A stretch of DNA of 64,000 bases, from contig ONHB01000004.1 in assembly GCA_900317505.1 (NCBI GenBank), positions 1-64,000 of the forward strand. The letters run 5' to 3'. The translations under genes and the position numbers were made by a program. Numbering within the stretch: the stretch's first letter is position 1; each line of letters starts with the position of its first letter. The notes below the pieces were generated by a model. The model ran no database searches. It had not been told where the DNA came from and saw nothing but the letters and a program-made list of their open reading frames with translations. The DNA is from an uncultured Lachnospiraceae bacterium. GTDB lineage: Bacteria; Bacillota; Clostridia; Lachnospirales; Lachnospiraceae. Of this stretch, positions 34,346 to 43,514 are shown piece by piece.

Positions 34346-35605
34346 CTAAACTCCCTGATTATTTACAATTTCGGTTACTCTGATACCAAAACTTTCTTCA
34401 ATAACAACAACTTCACCTTTTGCAACAAACTTGCCGTTGACTAAGACATCAATCGGTTCACCGGCAATTTTATTCAGCTCTATGATCGTACCCGGTGCAA
34501 AGTCCAGAATTTCTGCAATGGACTTTTTGGTCCTGCCAAGCTCTACCGTAACCTCCAATGGTACATCCATGATCAATCCGATATTTTCCTGTGTAGGCAT
34601 TGCCGTATAGGATTGATTGAAGGACTGGAACTGGGCCGGCTGGATATTGAGATTCTGCTGCGGCTGCTGCATGTTCATCTGAGGCATTTCCATCTGGGGC
34701 ATTCCCATTTGAGGCATACCCATCTGCGGCATTCCATATCCCATTGGCTGCTGTGCCTGATTGTATCCCATCTGCGGCGCTGCCGGTGTCGGCTCAACCG
34801 TAGGCGGAATATATGGTGTCGGTTCCGGTGCGGGAGCTTTTGCGGGCTCAGGTGCCGGACTCTCTGCTTCCTGATTGCCTATAAACATCTGATACAGGGA
34901 TCTTGCAAAATCAACCGGATACAGCTGCATAATAGTGGAATCCACCAGATCCTCAATCTGCATACGGAACTCGATCTTTACAAATGTTCCCTCTAAGAAA
35001 GGAGCTATATCAGACGGCTGCTTCTGCTCTAATAAGTTGAGCAGGCTCGCTTCCGGTGGACTGATATCGATCATACGTCCCAGCATGGAAGAAAGGCTTG
35101 TGGCACTCGAACCCATCATCTGGTTCATGGCCTCTGAAATCGCACTCAGATGCAGTTCCGTAAGCTCACCTTCGGTATTGGTGCCGTCTCCTCCCATCAT
35201 AAGGTCTGTAATGACCTTTACATCATGCTCTCTTAAAATCAATATATTGGCGCCATCAAGACCGGAAGTATATTTGATCTGAATAAAGACACATGGCTTT
35301 TCATAGTCCTCCATCAGATTTTCCCATCTGGCCATAGATACTACCGGTGTCGTAATATTTACTTTTTTGTTTACCAGAGAGTACAACGTCGTTGCCGATG
35401 TTCCCATACTGATATTGGCAATCTCACCGATCGCGTCTTTTTCGATATCCGTCAACTCAACATCTTCCATTATCGGAGCAGACTGTTGAACAGGTGCACT
35501 CCCGGCGGGGGCCTGATTCTGCGGCTCTTCCTGTGGCACTTCTCCTGCAGCCATTCCGGCTAATAATGCATTAATCTCGTCCTGAGATAATGATGCTCCG
35601 TCCAT
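34346..35605 (-). CDS. fliY: flagellar switch protein FliY (CheC-like phosphatase fused to FliN domain)
   Basis: A 419-residue protein. The N-terminus (SLSQDEINALLAG) matches the FliM/FliY CheY-P binding peptide. A CheC-like phosphatase domain has two active sites, GEIANISMG (Glu61, Asn64) and SEAMNQMMG (Glu158, Asn161). A long Pro/Ala then Met/Pro/Gln linker (about 245-340) leads to the C-terminal SpoA/FliN domain (DVPLEVTVELGRTKKSI to the end). It joins rotor structure to removal of phosphate from CheY. SD GAGGAGG, 9 bases before ATG. Confidence 0.96.
   Translation of the reverse strand: MDGASLSQDEINALLAGMAAGEVPQEEPQNQAPAGSAPVQQSAPIMEDVELTDIEKDAIGEIANISMGTSATTLYSLVNKKVNITTPVVSMARWENLMEDYEKPCVFIQIKYTSGLDGANILILREHDVKVITDLMMGGDGTNTEGELTELHLSAISEAMNQMMGSSATSLSSMLGRMIDISPPEASLLNLLEQKQPSDIAPFLEGTFVKIEFRMQIEDLVDSTIMQLYPVDFARSLYQMFIGNQEAESPAPEPAKAPAPEPTPYIPPTVEPTPAAPQMGYNQAQQPMGYGMPQMGMPQMGMPQMEMPQMNMQQPQQNLNIQPAQFQSFNQSYTAMPTQENIGLIMDVPLEVTVELGRTKKSIAEILDFAPGTIIELNKIAGEPIDVLVNGKFVAKGEVVVIEESFGIRVTEIVNNQGV
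34673..34732 (-). repeat. four 15-bp in-frame repeats in the fliY linker
   Basis: Four tandem codon units give MPQMG-MPQMG-MPQME-MPQMN, residues 292-311 of FliY. The repeat is in the linker between the phosphatase and FliN domains, so changes in copy number would be tolerated. Confidence 0.8.
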
Positions 35606-35609
35606 TCGT

Positions 35610-36590
35610 CTATTCCTCCTCTCTGATTACTGAAGTTACTCTTACAGCGTATTTGTCTTTATTAACACCCGGTAAGGCAGTAAATTTTTTGATATTTCCT
35701 ACATATATATCCATTTCGTCTTCCACACCACGGTCCAGCCTGATGATATCACCAACCTGCAGTGATGCAAAATCCATAACGGATATCACGCTCTGTCCAA
35801 GTACCGCTTTAATCGGCACATCTACATGTTTGATCAAAGCCTCAATATTATCCTGGAACTCTTCGCCGCTGACTTCCTGCATCGTTGAGAACCAATACTT
35901 GGTATTGAGCTTATCCATGATAGTTTCCAATGTGATAAATGGCAGGCAGGCATTCATAAAGCCTTCTACCTCGCCGATCTTGACATTGAGTGTCACAATC
36001 GCGATCATCTCATTGGGTGAAATGATCTGTGCAAACTGGGGATTAGTCTCAATTCTATCTAAAAACGGTTCCAGATCCACAACATTTTTCCATGGCTCCC
36101 GGAACAATCCCATACATACGACCATGATCTTTTCTAATATCGACAATTCAATTTCCGAAAAATCGCGGTTTCTCTCTAACGGAACTCCCGCACCTCCCAG
36201 CATACGGTCGATAATGGCATAGCCAAGACTTGACTGAAGCTCTAAAATGATATTGCCGGGCAGAGGTTTAAAATTGACAATTCCCAAAATGACAGGATTG
36301 CTCAATGCATTGGTAAATTCCGAAAATGTAACCGCCTCTGAACTGGCTACACTGACCTGTACATTTTTTCTAAGGTATACCGGAAGGTTGGTTGATAGCA
36401 GTCTTCCGTAATGTTCAAAGATAATTTCCAATGTTCGAAGATGCTCTTTGGAAAACTTGGCAGGACGCTTGAAATCATAGTTTTTAACCTGCGGTCCCTG
36501 ATTTTCTTTTAAGTCATCTACTTCCAGCTCACCACTGTCCAGTGCCGCCAGCAAACTATCTATCTCATTTTGAGATAATACTTCACTCAC
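35610..36590 (-). CDS. fliM: flagellar motor switch protein FliM
   Basis: A 326-residue rotor protein. The N-terminal CheY-P-binding peptide (LSQNEIDSLLAAL) is followed by a linker, the middle domain (EHLRTLEIIFEHYGRLLSTNL, GGxG-like LGGAGVPL) and the C-terminal SpoA domain (DVPIKAVLGQSVISV). The GTG at 36590 is the likely start, since AGGAGG lies 8 bases upstream and the protein then begins as in relatives. A GTG at 36599 overlaps the SD. It ends 4 bases before fliY. Confidence 0.96.
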   Translation of the reverse strand: MSEVLSQNEIDSLLAALDSGELEVDDLKENQGPQVKNYDFKRPAKFSKEHLRTLEIIFEHYGRLLSTNLPVYLRKNVQVSVASSEAVTFSEFTNALSNPVILGIVNFKPLPGNIILELQSSLGYAIIDRMLGGAGVPLERNRDFSEIELSILEKIMVVCMGLFREPWKNVVDLEPFLDRIETNPQFAQIISPNEMIAIVTLNVKIGEVEGFMNACLPFITLETIMDKLNTKYWFSTMQEVSGEEFQDNIEALIKHVDVPIKAVLGQSVISVMDFASLQVGDIIRLDRGVEDEMDIYVGNIKKFTALPGVNKDKYAVRVTSVIREEE

Positions 36591-36630
36591 CAAGTCCACC
36601 TCCTCTTCATGTGATCTCAGACCTCAGGCA

Positions 36631-37155
36631 TTACTGTACAAGGAATTTGCTAAATGTCACTTTATAAATAAAGTCCGAATCAAACATTTCTTTTGACTGC
36701 AATCTGCTAAGGATCTCATTTTGTACATCAGCACTCTTGACCTGCACTTCATCGGCAGTATACTGACTGATAACCTCTGTGATGATACCCTCAATCAGGC
36801 TCTGTCTACTGCTGATGTCAGCTCCATAGGTCTTGTATCCGTCATTTTTGGTATTCATGGACAAGGATACCTTGACAAGTGCATAGTGCATGTTGCCGTC
36901 TTCGCCTCGTAAGAGTGGAATCGTCATTTCATCCGGCAGATCGTATACTTCTGTATCTTCCAATGATACTGCTTCTGCACTCTCTTCGGTTTCGGTGCCC
37001 TGATTCAGTTCAAGCTTTAAAACAGATGCAATATCCGTAACAATAGCGGCAGTCTTTTTGTTGGTGCCCATCACACTGATCATCATAATGGATGTCATAA
37101 CAAGATTGACGATCAACAATGCCAAAATAATAATAGACAATAAATTCTTCTTCAA
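36631..37155 (-). CDS. fliL: flagellar basal body-associated protein FliL
   Basis: A 174-residue protein with one N-terminal membrane segment (about 5-28) and a periplasm-side FliL domain. The C-terminal part (LIEGIITEVISQYTADEV, KVTFSKFLVQ) fits the family, which stabilises stator units. The start is a TTG with AGGAGG 7 bases before it. It follows motB by 11 bases, in line with its link to stators. Confidence 0.92.
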   Translation of the reverse strand: MKKNLLSIIILALLIVNLVMTSIMMISVMGTNKKTAAIVTDIASVLKLELNQGTETEESAEAVSLEDTEVYDLPDEMTIPLLRGEDGNMHYALVKVSLSMNTKNDGYKTYGADISSRQSLIEGIITEVISQYTADEVQVKSADVQNEILSRLQSKEMFDSDFIYKVTFSKFLVQ

Positions 37156-37166
37156 TTTAGCGCCTC

Positions 37167-37979
37167 CTACTCACCCGTACTGAGTGAATGATATATCTTG
37201 ATTTCGACACGGCGGTTTTGTGCCCTTCCCTCTTCTGTAGAGTTGTCGGCAACCGGAACATATTCGCCCATGCCCGAATGCTTGATCTTTGCGGGATCTA
37301 AAAATGTCGTTTCCATAAAGTAGTTGAATACAGATAATGCACGGAAGCTTGACAGCTCATTGTTGTCTGCATATTTGGAATTGTGAATAGGTACATTGTC
37401 TGTATGTCCTTCGATCTCAATCGTACTCTGTGCATACCGCGTCAGGATCTGTCCGATCTTATCCAGAATAGGCTTCGCCTCCTCTTTGATCTGGGCGCTT
37501 CCCGAATCAAACAGCAAAGCTCCGTTTAACGTAAGGGAAACATACTGCGCTGTAAAATCAACATCGATCTCATTGGCAAACTGGCTTTCATCCACAGCCT
37601 CCTGCACCTTTTCAGCAAGCTGTTCGCTCTCCTCAAGCTGTTTTTCCGCCAGCTGCTTTTCAAATTCCTCTAAATCATTGACTTCGGTATCACTGTCTGC
37701 GGATTTACCCGTGCTGTTGATATAATCATCAAGCTCATTGAGCTGGCTGACACCGTTGCTGATCAGGATACCGTCTCCGATCGCAGTCGCTCCTCCCGGG
37801 AAAATACTGAAACTCTGATTGAAGGATGCAGCTACCTGCTGAAGCTTTTGTGCATCCATGGTTGACATAGAGAACAACAATACGAAGAAGCACAGCAACA
37901 GGTTCATCAGATCACTGAAGGTAGCCATCCATGCCGGAGATCCTCCTCCGCCGCCTTCGTCTTTCTTTTTTCTGGCCAT
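37167..37979 (-). CDS. motB: flagellar stator protein MotB
   Basis: A 270-residue stator subunit. A short basic and Gly-rich N-terminus is followed by the plug and membrane helix with the ion-binding Asp23 (FSDLMNLLLCFFVLLFS). A Glu/Gln-rich linker (about 90-150) leads to the C-terminal OmpA-like peptidoglycan-binding domain (IEGHTDNVPI, SSFRALSVFNYF, NRRVEIKI). The gene overlaps motA by one base (TAATG). Being inside the fla/che operon differs from B. subtilis, where motAB is elsewhere. Confidence 0.97.
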   Translation of the reverse strand: MARKKKDEGGGGGSPAWMATFSDLMNLLLCFFVLLFSMSTMDAQKLQQVAASFNQSFSIFPGGATAIGDGILISNGVSQLNELDDYINSTGKSADSDTEVNDLEEFEKQLAEKQLEESEQLAEKVQEAVDESQFANEIDVDFTAQYVSLTLNGALLFDSGSAQIKEEAKPILDKIGQILTRYAQSTIEIEGHTDNVPIHNSKYADNNELSSFRALSVFNYFMETTFLDPAKIKHSGMGEYVPVADNSTEEGRAQNRRVEIKIYHSLSTGE

Positions 37980-38773
37980 TACTGCTCACCGCCCTCCTCT
38001 GTGCTTGCTGCAGCTCTTTCTGCCGGAGCAAGGAAGGACTTGAGTTTTTCTTCAATAACTCGTGGGTTTTCACCTGCCTGAATGGATAAAAGACCTTCGA
38101 TCATGATCTCCTTGACCATGGACTCGCTGTCGCTGTTGGCCTTTAGCTTGGTAGCTACAGGAGTGGCAATCCAGTTGGCAAGCATGGAACCGTACAAAGT
38201 TGTGATCAACGCCGTAGACATGTTGGGACCAATGGTGCTTGCATCTGTCAGACTTTGTAACATCAAAATAAGACCGATCAAAGTACCGATCATACCCCAT
38301 GCAGGGCCCATGGCTGCGACATTCATCCAGAATTCGATTCTCTTTTTGTGTCGGTCTTCTATGCATGACAATTCAGTTTCCAGAATACCACGTACCAGTT
38401 CGGGATCTGTACCGTCAACGATCAGTAAAATTCCTTTTTTGAGAAATTCATCATCCAGATCCGCTGCTGCTTCTTCCAAAGAAAGCAGACCTTCTTTACG
38501 TGCTATATTTGACAAATCGATAATCTTCTTAATAATCTGCGGTGTTTCAAGCGCCGGCACCTTGAATACCAGTAGAAAGCTCTTCAGTCCACTGATAAAG
38601 TCCTGAACGGAATTCATCGCAAGAACACAGGCAACCGTACCACCGACCGTAATGATAAATGATGGTCCGTGAAGGAAATGAGTGATGGCAGCAAAGCCTT
38701 CATCACCGGTAACAATACCGAAAATAATCATTCCAAGGCAGACTACAAATCCGATAATTGATGCTAAATCCAT
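37979..38773 (-). CDS. motA: flagellar stator protein MotA
   Basis: A 264-residue stator subunit with four membrane helices and the cytoplasmic loop carrying charged residues that contact FliG. The conserved MGPAWGMIGTLIGLILML (helix 3) and LITTLYGSMLANWIATPVA (helix 4) regions contain the residues that line the ion path. The ion, proton or sodium, cannot be settled from sequence by eye. SD GGGTAGGA before the ATG. Confidence 0.96.
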   Translation of the reverse strand: MDLASIIGFVVCLGMIIFGIVTGDEGFAAITHFLHGPSFIITVGGTVACVLAMNSVQDFISGLKSFLLVFKVPALETPQIIKKIIDLSNIARKEGLLSLEEAAADLDDEFLKKGILLIVDGTDPELVRGILETELSCIEDRHKKRIEFWMNVAAMGPAWGMIGTLIGLILMLQSLTDASTIGPNMSTALITTLYGSMLANWIATPVATKLKANSDSESMVKEIMIEGLLSIQAGENPRVIEEKLKSFLAPAERAAASTEEGGEQ

Positions 38774-38798
38774 TGAAAATTCCTACCCTTTTTACCAA

Positions 38799-38981
38799 TT
38801 ATGTAAAAATATCCTTTCTGTACAATTTTACTAAATTTTTGATCTCTTGTCTACTTTCTTTTACGATTATTTTGCGTCCGGTCGTAAAGCTTATGACCGT
38901 ATCCGGCGTTTCTTCTACAAGTTCGATCAAATCCGGATTTATTAAAATTTTTGTTCCGTTTAACCTTGTGACCTCAATCAT
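38799..38981 (-). CDS. flbD: flagellar FlbD/SwrD family protein
   Basis: A 60-residue protein of the FlbD family, matching well (MIEVTRLNGTKILINPDLIE, TVISFTTGRKIIV). B. subtilis SwrD, its relative, raises motor torque, and the place just before the stator genes fits that. GGGAGG lies 6 bases before the ATG. The gap of 191 bases to flgE is the longest in the operon. Confidence 0.93.
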   Translation of the reverse strand: MIEVTRLNGTKILINPDLIELVEETPDTVISFTTGRKIIVKESRQEIKNLVKLYRKDIFT

Positions 38982-39006
38982 GGATGTCCTCCCTTTTTAT
39001 AGCCTT

Positions 39007-39034
39007 TTTATCAACGATCTGACAATGTACTCAA
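39007..39034 (-). promoter_or_regulatory. candidate internal promoter upstream of flbD-motAB
   Basis: TTGAGT (39029-39034), 16-base spacer, GATAAA (39007-39012) on the minus strand. It repeats the -35 hexamer and spacer length of the flgB promoter but has a weaker -10. It would give a leader of about 20 bases. Confidence 0.3.
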
Positions 39035-39085
39035 TACGCTGTTCCAAAGTGTACTTTTCCATAATATGCTTTTGATACAATGAAA

Positions 39086-39124
39086 CATAGGGACACTCTT
39101 CGCAAAACGAAAAACATCCCTATG
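39086..39124 (-). other. stem-loop after flgE
   Basis: CATAGGGA/TCCCTATG (39086-39093 with 39117-39124) with inner TTCG/CGAA (39099-39102 with 39108-39111) lies 49 bases after the flgE stop. The minus-strand tail is only TTTC, so it is more likely an attenuator or mRNA-stability element than a full terminator. Confidence 0.5.
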
Positions 39125-39172
39125 CTTCTATATCTGTTTATTAACTTGCCTTGTATAAAACAAACGACTCAA

Positions 39173-40840
39173 TTATCGTTTGAGGTTTACCAGCTCTTCC
39201 AATAATGTATCGGAAACGGTAATGATACGTGAATTGGCCTGGAAACCACGCTGTGCTGTGATCATATCTGTAAATTCAGCAGATAAGTCTACGTTACTCA
39301 TTTCCAGAACGCCTGTCTCCATATATCCGCCGTTTGCGGAGATATCAACACCAATTCCATCAAATGTACCGGAGTTGAGCGTTGCGGAATACAGGTTGTC
39401 GCCTTCCTTTTCAAGACCTGCTGCGTTGGAAAATTCTGCAACTGCGATCTGTCCCAGCAGTCTGGTCTGTCCATTGTCATAGGAAGCGTAGATCATACCA
39501 TCCTTTTGGATAGAGATACCTGACATGGCACCGAGCTTACGTCCGGTTCCAACGCCCTTGATATCACCGGGATCTGCTCCGATCGTACTGGTTCCGTTGT
39601 TGTTGAAGTTGGTTGATGTTGAAAAATCAATACTGATATTTTCATAAGGGCCTGCAGGATACGTCTCTGCACCAAAGGATAGTTGCAGTGTAAAATCATT
39701 GGTCAGACCGTTGACGCTGCGGATCGTACCGGTTGCGGGATCGTACTGTACAAGTCCGCCTGTAACCTGTCTTCCGGCTGTATTTAATGTTGTGGTGGTA
39801 ATCGGATTACCATCCTTGTCTGTACCGTTTGTGGAAGTCAGAATGCTTGCAAAATTGCCGGCATCCACATAGCTTCCTACCGTAGTGCCATCGGTAAGTG
39901 TAAGCTTTGCAAACTCGGTATAAGAAGAATATCCAAAAGCATTGGCGATCCGGTTTTTATCTGCATCGGAAAGTGCTGTACTGGTCAGATCGATTGTCTG
40001 TGTCACACCGGAATCATCCACATAAGAAAGATTGGTTCCTGCCAGTGTGTATGTAGATCCAAGTACCAGTGACTGCGACTTGGGTGCTGTGGAAACACTT
40101 CCTAACTGAACACCGTTGATATTGACCTCTTCTCCGTTTTCATTGAGAATGCTGGAAAGCTCCACGGAATACAGGCCTGCTGTATCAGTCTCTTTCATGG
40201 AAAGCTTTGCGGTATAGGAATATCCAAGCTTATCAAAGAAGCTAAGGCTCATGATCTTACCGGATTCAGATGCTACCTGGGCATCATTTTTATCAATGAT
40301 ACCGGAAACATATGCTCTGGTTGTTGCTTCCGGCGGATATGTCATATTGTCGGCGCTCATGATACGGAGAGCTGATACGGTATCCTTTTTGATGGTACCG
40401 GTTGTCTCATCTACCTGCCATCCCATAACATTGTAACCGTTGGATGACATAGCCAGGTTGCCGACACTGTCTACATAAAACGAACCGTCTCTGGTAAAGA
40501 AATTGTTGCTGCCGTCGCTGACTATGAAAAAGGAATCTCCGGTGATACGGATATCAAACGGATTGCCGGTTGTCTGTGATGCACCTGCTGTTTCAATCGC
40601 AGTGCTGATTGCTCCTGACTTAACACCAAGACCGATCTGCTTTGCATTGGTACCTGCTGTTCCGCTTGTTGCATTGGGTCCGCTGGCAGACTGTGTTGTC
40701 TGATACATCAATTCTGAAAAAGTAATGGACTGTGATTTGTACGCCGTTGTATTAACGTTGGCGATATTGTTACCAATTACATCCATTTTGACCTGATGTG
40801 TCTTTAAACCCGACACACCAGAGTAGAGTGATCTCATCAT
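39173..40840 (-). CDS. flgE: flagellar hook protein FlgE
   Basis: A 555-residue hook subunit. The N-terminal D0 rod motif is MMRSLYSGVSGLKTHQVKMDVIGNNIANVNT (first 31 residues) and the C-terminal helix (FTDMITAQRGFQANSRIITVSDTLLEELVNLKR) closes D0. The middle is Thr/Ser/Gly-rich and longer than in E. coli, as usual for hooks with extra outer domains. The family distinguishes FlgE from FlgG by the TRDGSF and long D2 regions; position after flgD supports FlgE. Export needs no signal peptide. Confidence 0.95.
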   Translation of the reverse strand: MMRSLYSGVSGLKTHQVKMDVIGNNIANVNTTAYKSQSITFSELMYQTTQSASGPNATSGTAGTNAKQIGLGVKSGAISTAIETAGASQTTGNPFDIRITGDSFFIVSDGSNNFFTRDGSFYVDSVGNLAMSSNGYNVMGWQVDETTGTIKKDTVSALRIMSADNMTYPPEATTRAYVSGIIDKNDAQVASESGKIMSLSFFDKLGYSYTAKLSMKETDTAGLYSVELSSILNENGEEVNINGVQLGSVSTAPKSQSLVLGSTYTLAGTNLSYVDDSGVTQTIDLTSTALSDADKNRIANAFGYSSYTEFAKLTLTDGTTVGSYVDAGNFASILTSTNGTDKDGNPITTTTLNTAGRQVTGGLVQYDPATGTIRSVNGLTNDFTLQLSFGAETYPAGPYENISIDFSTSTNFNNNGTSTIGADPGDIKGVGTGRKLGAMSGISIQKDGMIYASYDNGQTRLLGQIAVAEFSNAAGLEKEGDNLYSATLNSGTFDGIGVDISANGGYMETGVLEMSNVDLSAEFTDMITAQRGFQANSRIITVSDTLLEELVNLKR

Positions 40841-40917
40841 AATTAAAACGACCTCCTGTTATTGAACCGTCTGTTTTCTCTGTCATTCGAAAACAAATTA
40901 GCCTCCATAAGGTCCGG

Positions 40918-41319
40918 CTATGCAATTACGGCTCCATCAATATTTGTAAAAATTTTGTCATCCGCCTGTGACTGATCCATTGCTGTGATTACTGTATTTT
41001 TGGGTATGTTTACAATAAATGCCAGCTCATCGACCATAACAAGCGAATCCTTGATTCCTTTCGCACCGGCTTTGTTGGCCCCCTGCATCAGTCTCTCCAT
41101 CTGTTCCTCGGAAAGCTCAATATTGCGGTCTGCAAGGCGGTTGGATGCATGCTTGGAAAATTTTATGGAATCACTGTTTTTTTCAATCGTGCCCTTTAAG
41201 ACATCCTGAAACGAAACAGAATCTGTATCGCTGTGATCCTTTACCGGTAATGTACTGCCCAGATACCGGTCCATAATTTCCGCACTGGAAAGGAATGCCT
41301 GATTGATTCCATTCATCAT
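40918..41319 (-). CDS. flagellar operon protein, TIGR02530 family
   Basis: A 133-residue protein of the family found between flgD and flgE in Firmicutes fla operons. Key stretch: IKFSKHASNRLADRNIELSEEQMERL (about 52-77), then LVMVDELAFIVNIPKNTVITAMD. Function is not established; it may act as a hook assembly factor. It overlaps the flgD stop codon by 4 bases, so translation is coupled. Confidence 0.9.
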   Translation of the reverse strand: MMNGINQAFLSSAEIMDRYLGSTLPVKDHSDTDSVSFQDVLKGTIEKNSDSIKFSKHASNRLADRNIELSEEQMERLMQGANKAGAKGIKDSLVMVDELAFIVNIPKNTVITAMDQSQADDKIFTNIDGAVIA

Positions 41320-42029
41320 ACTTCATCACTATCCTTGTTGTCATCATTGCCATCATCGTTTTTGTTGTCACTATTGTTATCGTCAGAAATCTCCTGTAAC
41401 TTAACAAGCTCTTCCATTTTTTCTCTGTAACCATTGATACGGTCTACATTTTCTTTCGCTACAAAGCTCTTCTGATAGTCATCCATTTCATCATACATCT
41501 TGGTAATGGAATCAACGGCCTCTTTATCCTGAATGGTCAGGGTATTGACATTGGGAAGCTTATTTAATGCGGTATTTAAGGTAACTGCTTTGGAATATGC
41601 TTCGATATAAGCAGGATCTGCTACCTCTTTTACATCATCCAAAGACCATGACTGATTGTTGATCCAGACGATTGCTTTATTGTTTTCATAGCTGATATAA
41701 TCAACAATTCCCATGTCGCTGGAAGTTTTTCCGCTTGAGTCTGTATGCTCAACTACGACTGTCTTTCCTACCAGATCAGAAGCTCTTGACAATTCCATGG
41801 TTGCGCTCATATTCTGCATCTGTTCCAGTTCTGAGAATGTTGCATACTGCGAAATATACTCGGTATTGGAAGTCGGTTCCAACGGATCCTGATATTTCAT
41901 CTGTGCAACCAGTAACTGTAAAAAGTCATCCTTGCCCAGGGAAGAGCCGCCGGATGTTTTTTTACTACTATCTGTGCTTTCTGTTGCACGCTGCTGTAGA
42001 ATTCCATCTACTACGCTGGCTGATACCAT
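41316..42029 (-). CDS. flgD: flagellar hook cap protein FlgD with unusual C-terminal module
   Basis: A 237-residue hook scaffolding protein. The conserved N-terminal export and cap core is present (LGKDDFLQLLVAQMKYQDPLEP, NTEYISQYATFSELEQM), then a Tudor-like beta segment (SDLVGKTVVVEHTDSSGK to about 135). In place of the common FlgD Ig-like domain there is a helical segment (about 150-212: LNKLPNVNTLTIQDKEAV, YDEMDDYQKSFV) that resembles three-helix repeats of Gram-positive surface proteins, followed by an Asp/Asn-rich tail. ATG at 42029 is chosen because AAAGGAG lies 9 bases upstream; an ATG at 42047 precedes it. Confidence 0.93.
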   Translation of the reverse strand: MVSASVVDGILQQRATESTDSSKKTSGGSSLGKDDFLQLLVAQMKYQDPLEPTSNTEYISQYATFSELEQMQNMSATMELSRASDLVGKTVVVEHTDSSGKTSSDMGIVDYISYENNKAIVWINNQSWSLDDVKEVADPAYIEAYSKAVTLNTALNKLPNVNTLTIQDKEAVDSITKMYDEMDDYQKSFVAKENVDRINGYREKMEELVKLQEISDDNNSDNKNDDGNDDNKDSDEV

Positions 42030-42055
42030 ATGTATTTCTCCTTTCAAATCTTATT

Positions 42056-43465
42056 TTATGCCATGACATCCATACTGCTGCCATTTTTGCTCATCATATC
42101 AATCTGGATACGCTCTGCATCTGATAAGCTTTCATCTGCAAGCATTTCCTGTGCTTCGTCAAGACCGGACAGCATGATCCTTCTTCTTGACTGCTTGTTT
42201 ACCTGCTGTTCATACTGCTCTCTTGCCTCTTCGCCGCTCTCTTTTTGCATATTGTGCTCAAAGCTGTGGCTGGCAATCGTAACTTCAACAGAATCGACCT
42301 TCAGGCCCTGTTCGTTTAATTCTTCCTTCAGCGTAATCGCCTGAACAGCCAGTGCATCTCTTACCGCTTCATTTTCTGTTGTGATCACGGCCGAAATCAC
42401 ACCTGCTTTTTCAGACACCTGTAAATGTACATTTCCAAGCGACGCCGGATGAAGGGAAATCTCAATCTCGGAAAAATTCTGTGCCTGATTGATCTTAACC
42501 TGCTCAGCAATCTGATCGATAATATCCTGTACGTTGACATCGGATGAAAACGTCATCTGCTCCGGTGCGATCTCTCCTGCCATCTGTACATCGGTCTGTC
42601 CAAACGGTGAAACAAAAGAAGAAGCATCCGTATGTCCCTGCATGGACTGTCCTGTAGAGCTTCCGGTCTGGCTCTGTGACTTGGAATCTGATACCGTATC
42701 TGCGTCTGTATCATTTTCTGCTACAGCATCTGTATCGGCTTTTTCATCTACGACACTGTCATCATCACTTTCCCGGTTGATCTCATATGTAACAGTTGTG
42801 TCTTTGGTATCGGAAACCGTATCTGCGACTGCATCTTCCTGTACTCCGGAAACCTCTGCGGTATCTACAGCTTCTTCAAACACTTCTGTATCTGCCATTC
42901 CCTCCGGAAGCACTTCCTCAAAGCCTTCAAGCATATCTGCAAGCTCTGTACTAAGCTCCCGGATCGTTGCAAATAAATCTGCATCGGTCAGCATAGCCAC
43001 ACTGTCACCATCTGCGGTAAGCTCTGTAACTAAAAGTGCGACATTGGACTGGATGGAAAGATCCGTAAAAGAAAGTCCCAGCTCTTCCATTGCAGCCTTG
43101 ACATCATCTTCTGATACCTGCAATTTGTCAGCAATCTTTTTGACAATCTTATCTTCAGTATCCGTATTGTCCTTTACCGTAGCATCATCACTGCCCGTTT
43201 CCTTTATCTTCTGACTGTTTGAAAACGGATAAGTACGCGATACATTCTGTGTCATGCCATAAGCAGTCTTTGTATCACTCTGTATCGTATTTTTACCTGC
43301 ATCTGTCTGATCTGCAGCTCTGGATACGCTCTGGTTCTTGGCCATATTCATGGCATTCTGGAACATTCCGGATATATCATCGGTATCCGATGTGCCGTTT
43401 TGAGTGCCTTTGGTACGTCTTGCATAATAAATGCCGGATACATCCTGAATAGAACTACTTGTCAT
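42056..43465 (-). CDS. fliK: flagellar hook-length control protein FliK
   Basis: A 469-residue protein with a long, low-complexity Asp/Ser/Thr/Val-rich N-terminal part (about 1-300) that may serve as the molecular ruler, and the C-terminal Flg_hook domain (about 310-400: IEISLHPASLGNVHLQVSEKAG, LKEELNEQGLKVDSVEV) that contacts FlhB. A Gln/Arg-rich tail follows. It lies between the YlxF/MotE-like gene and flgD, as in B. subtilis. Confidence 0.93.
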   Translation of the reverse strand: MTSSSIQDVSGIYYARRTKGTQNGTSDTDDISGMFQNAMNMAKNQSVSRAADQTDAGKNTIQSDTKTAYGMTQNVSRTYPFSNSQKIKETGSDDATVKDNTDTEDKIVKKIADKLQVSEDDVKAAMEELGLSFTDLSIQSNVALLVTELTADGDSVAMLTDADLFATIRELSTELADMLEGFEEVLPEGMADTEVFEEAVDTAEVSGVQEDAVADTVSDTKDTTVTYEINRESDDDSVVDEKADTDAVAENDTDADTVSDSKSQSQTGSSTGQSMQGHTDASSFVSPFGQTDVQMAGEIAPEQMTFSSDVNVQDIIDQIAEQVKINQAQNFSEIEISLHPASLGNVHLQVSEKAGVISAVITTENEAVRDALAVQAITLKEELNEQGLKVDSVEVTIASHSFEHNMQKESGEEAREQYEQQVNKQSRRRIMLSGLDEAQEMLADESLSDAERIQIDMMSKNGSSMDVMA

Positions 43466-43514
43466 ATTTAAACCTCCTTTCTCTTAACTTATATCGGATC
43501 AATAAACCGATATC

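Noticed and set aside
38996-39025. TTGTCA-18-TATAAA promoter-like pair before flbD
   Set aside because: The transcription start would fall within the flbD ribosome-binding site, leaving no usable leader.
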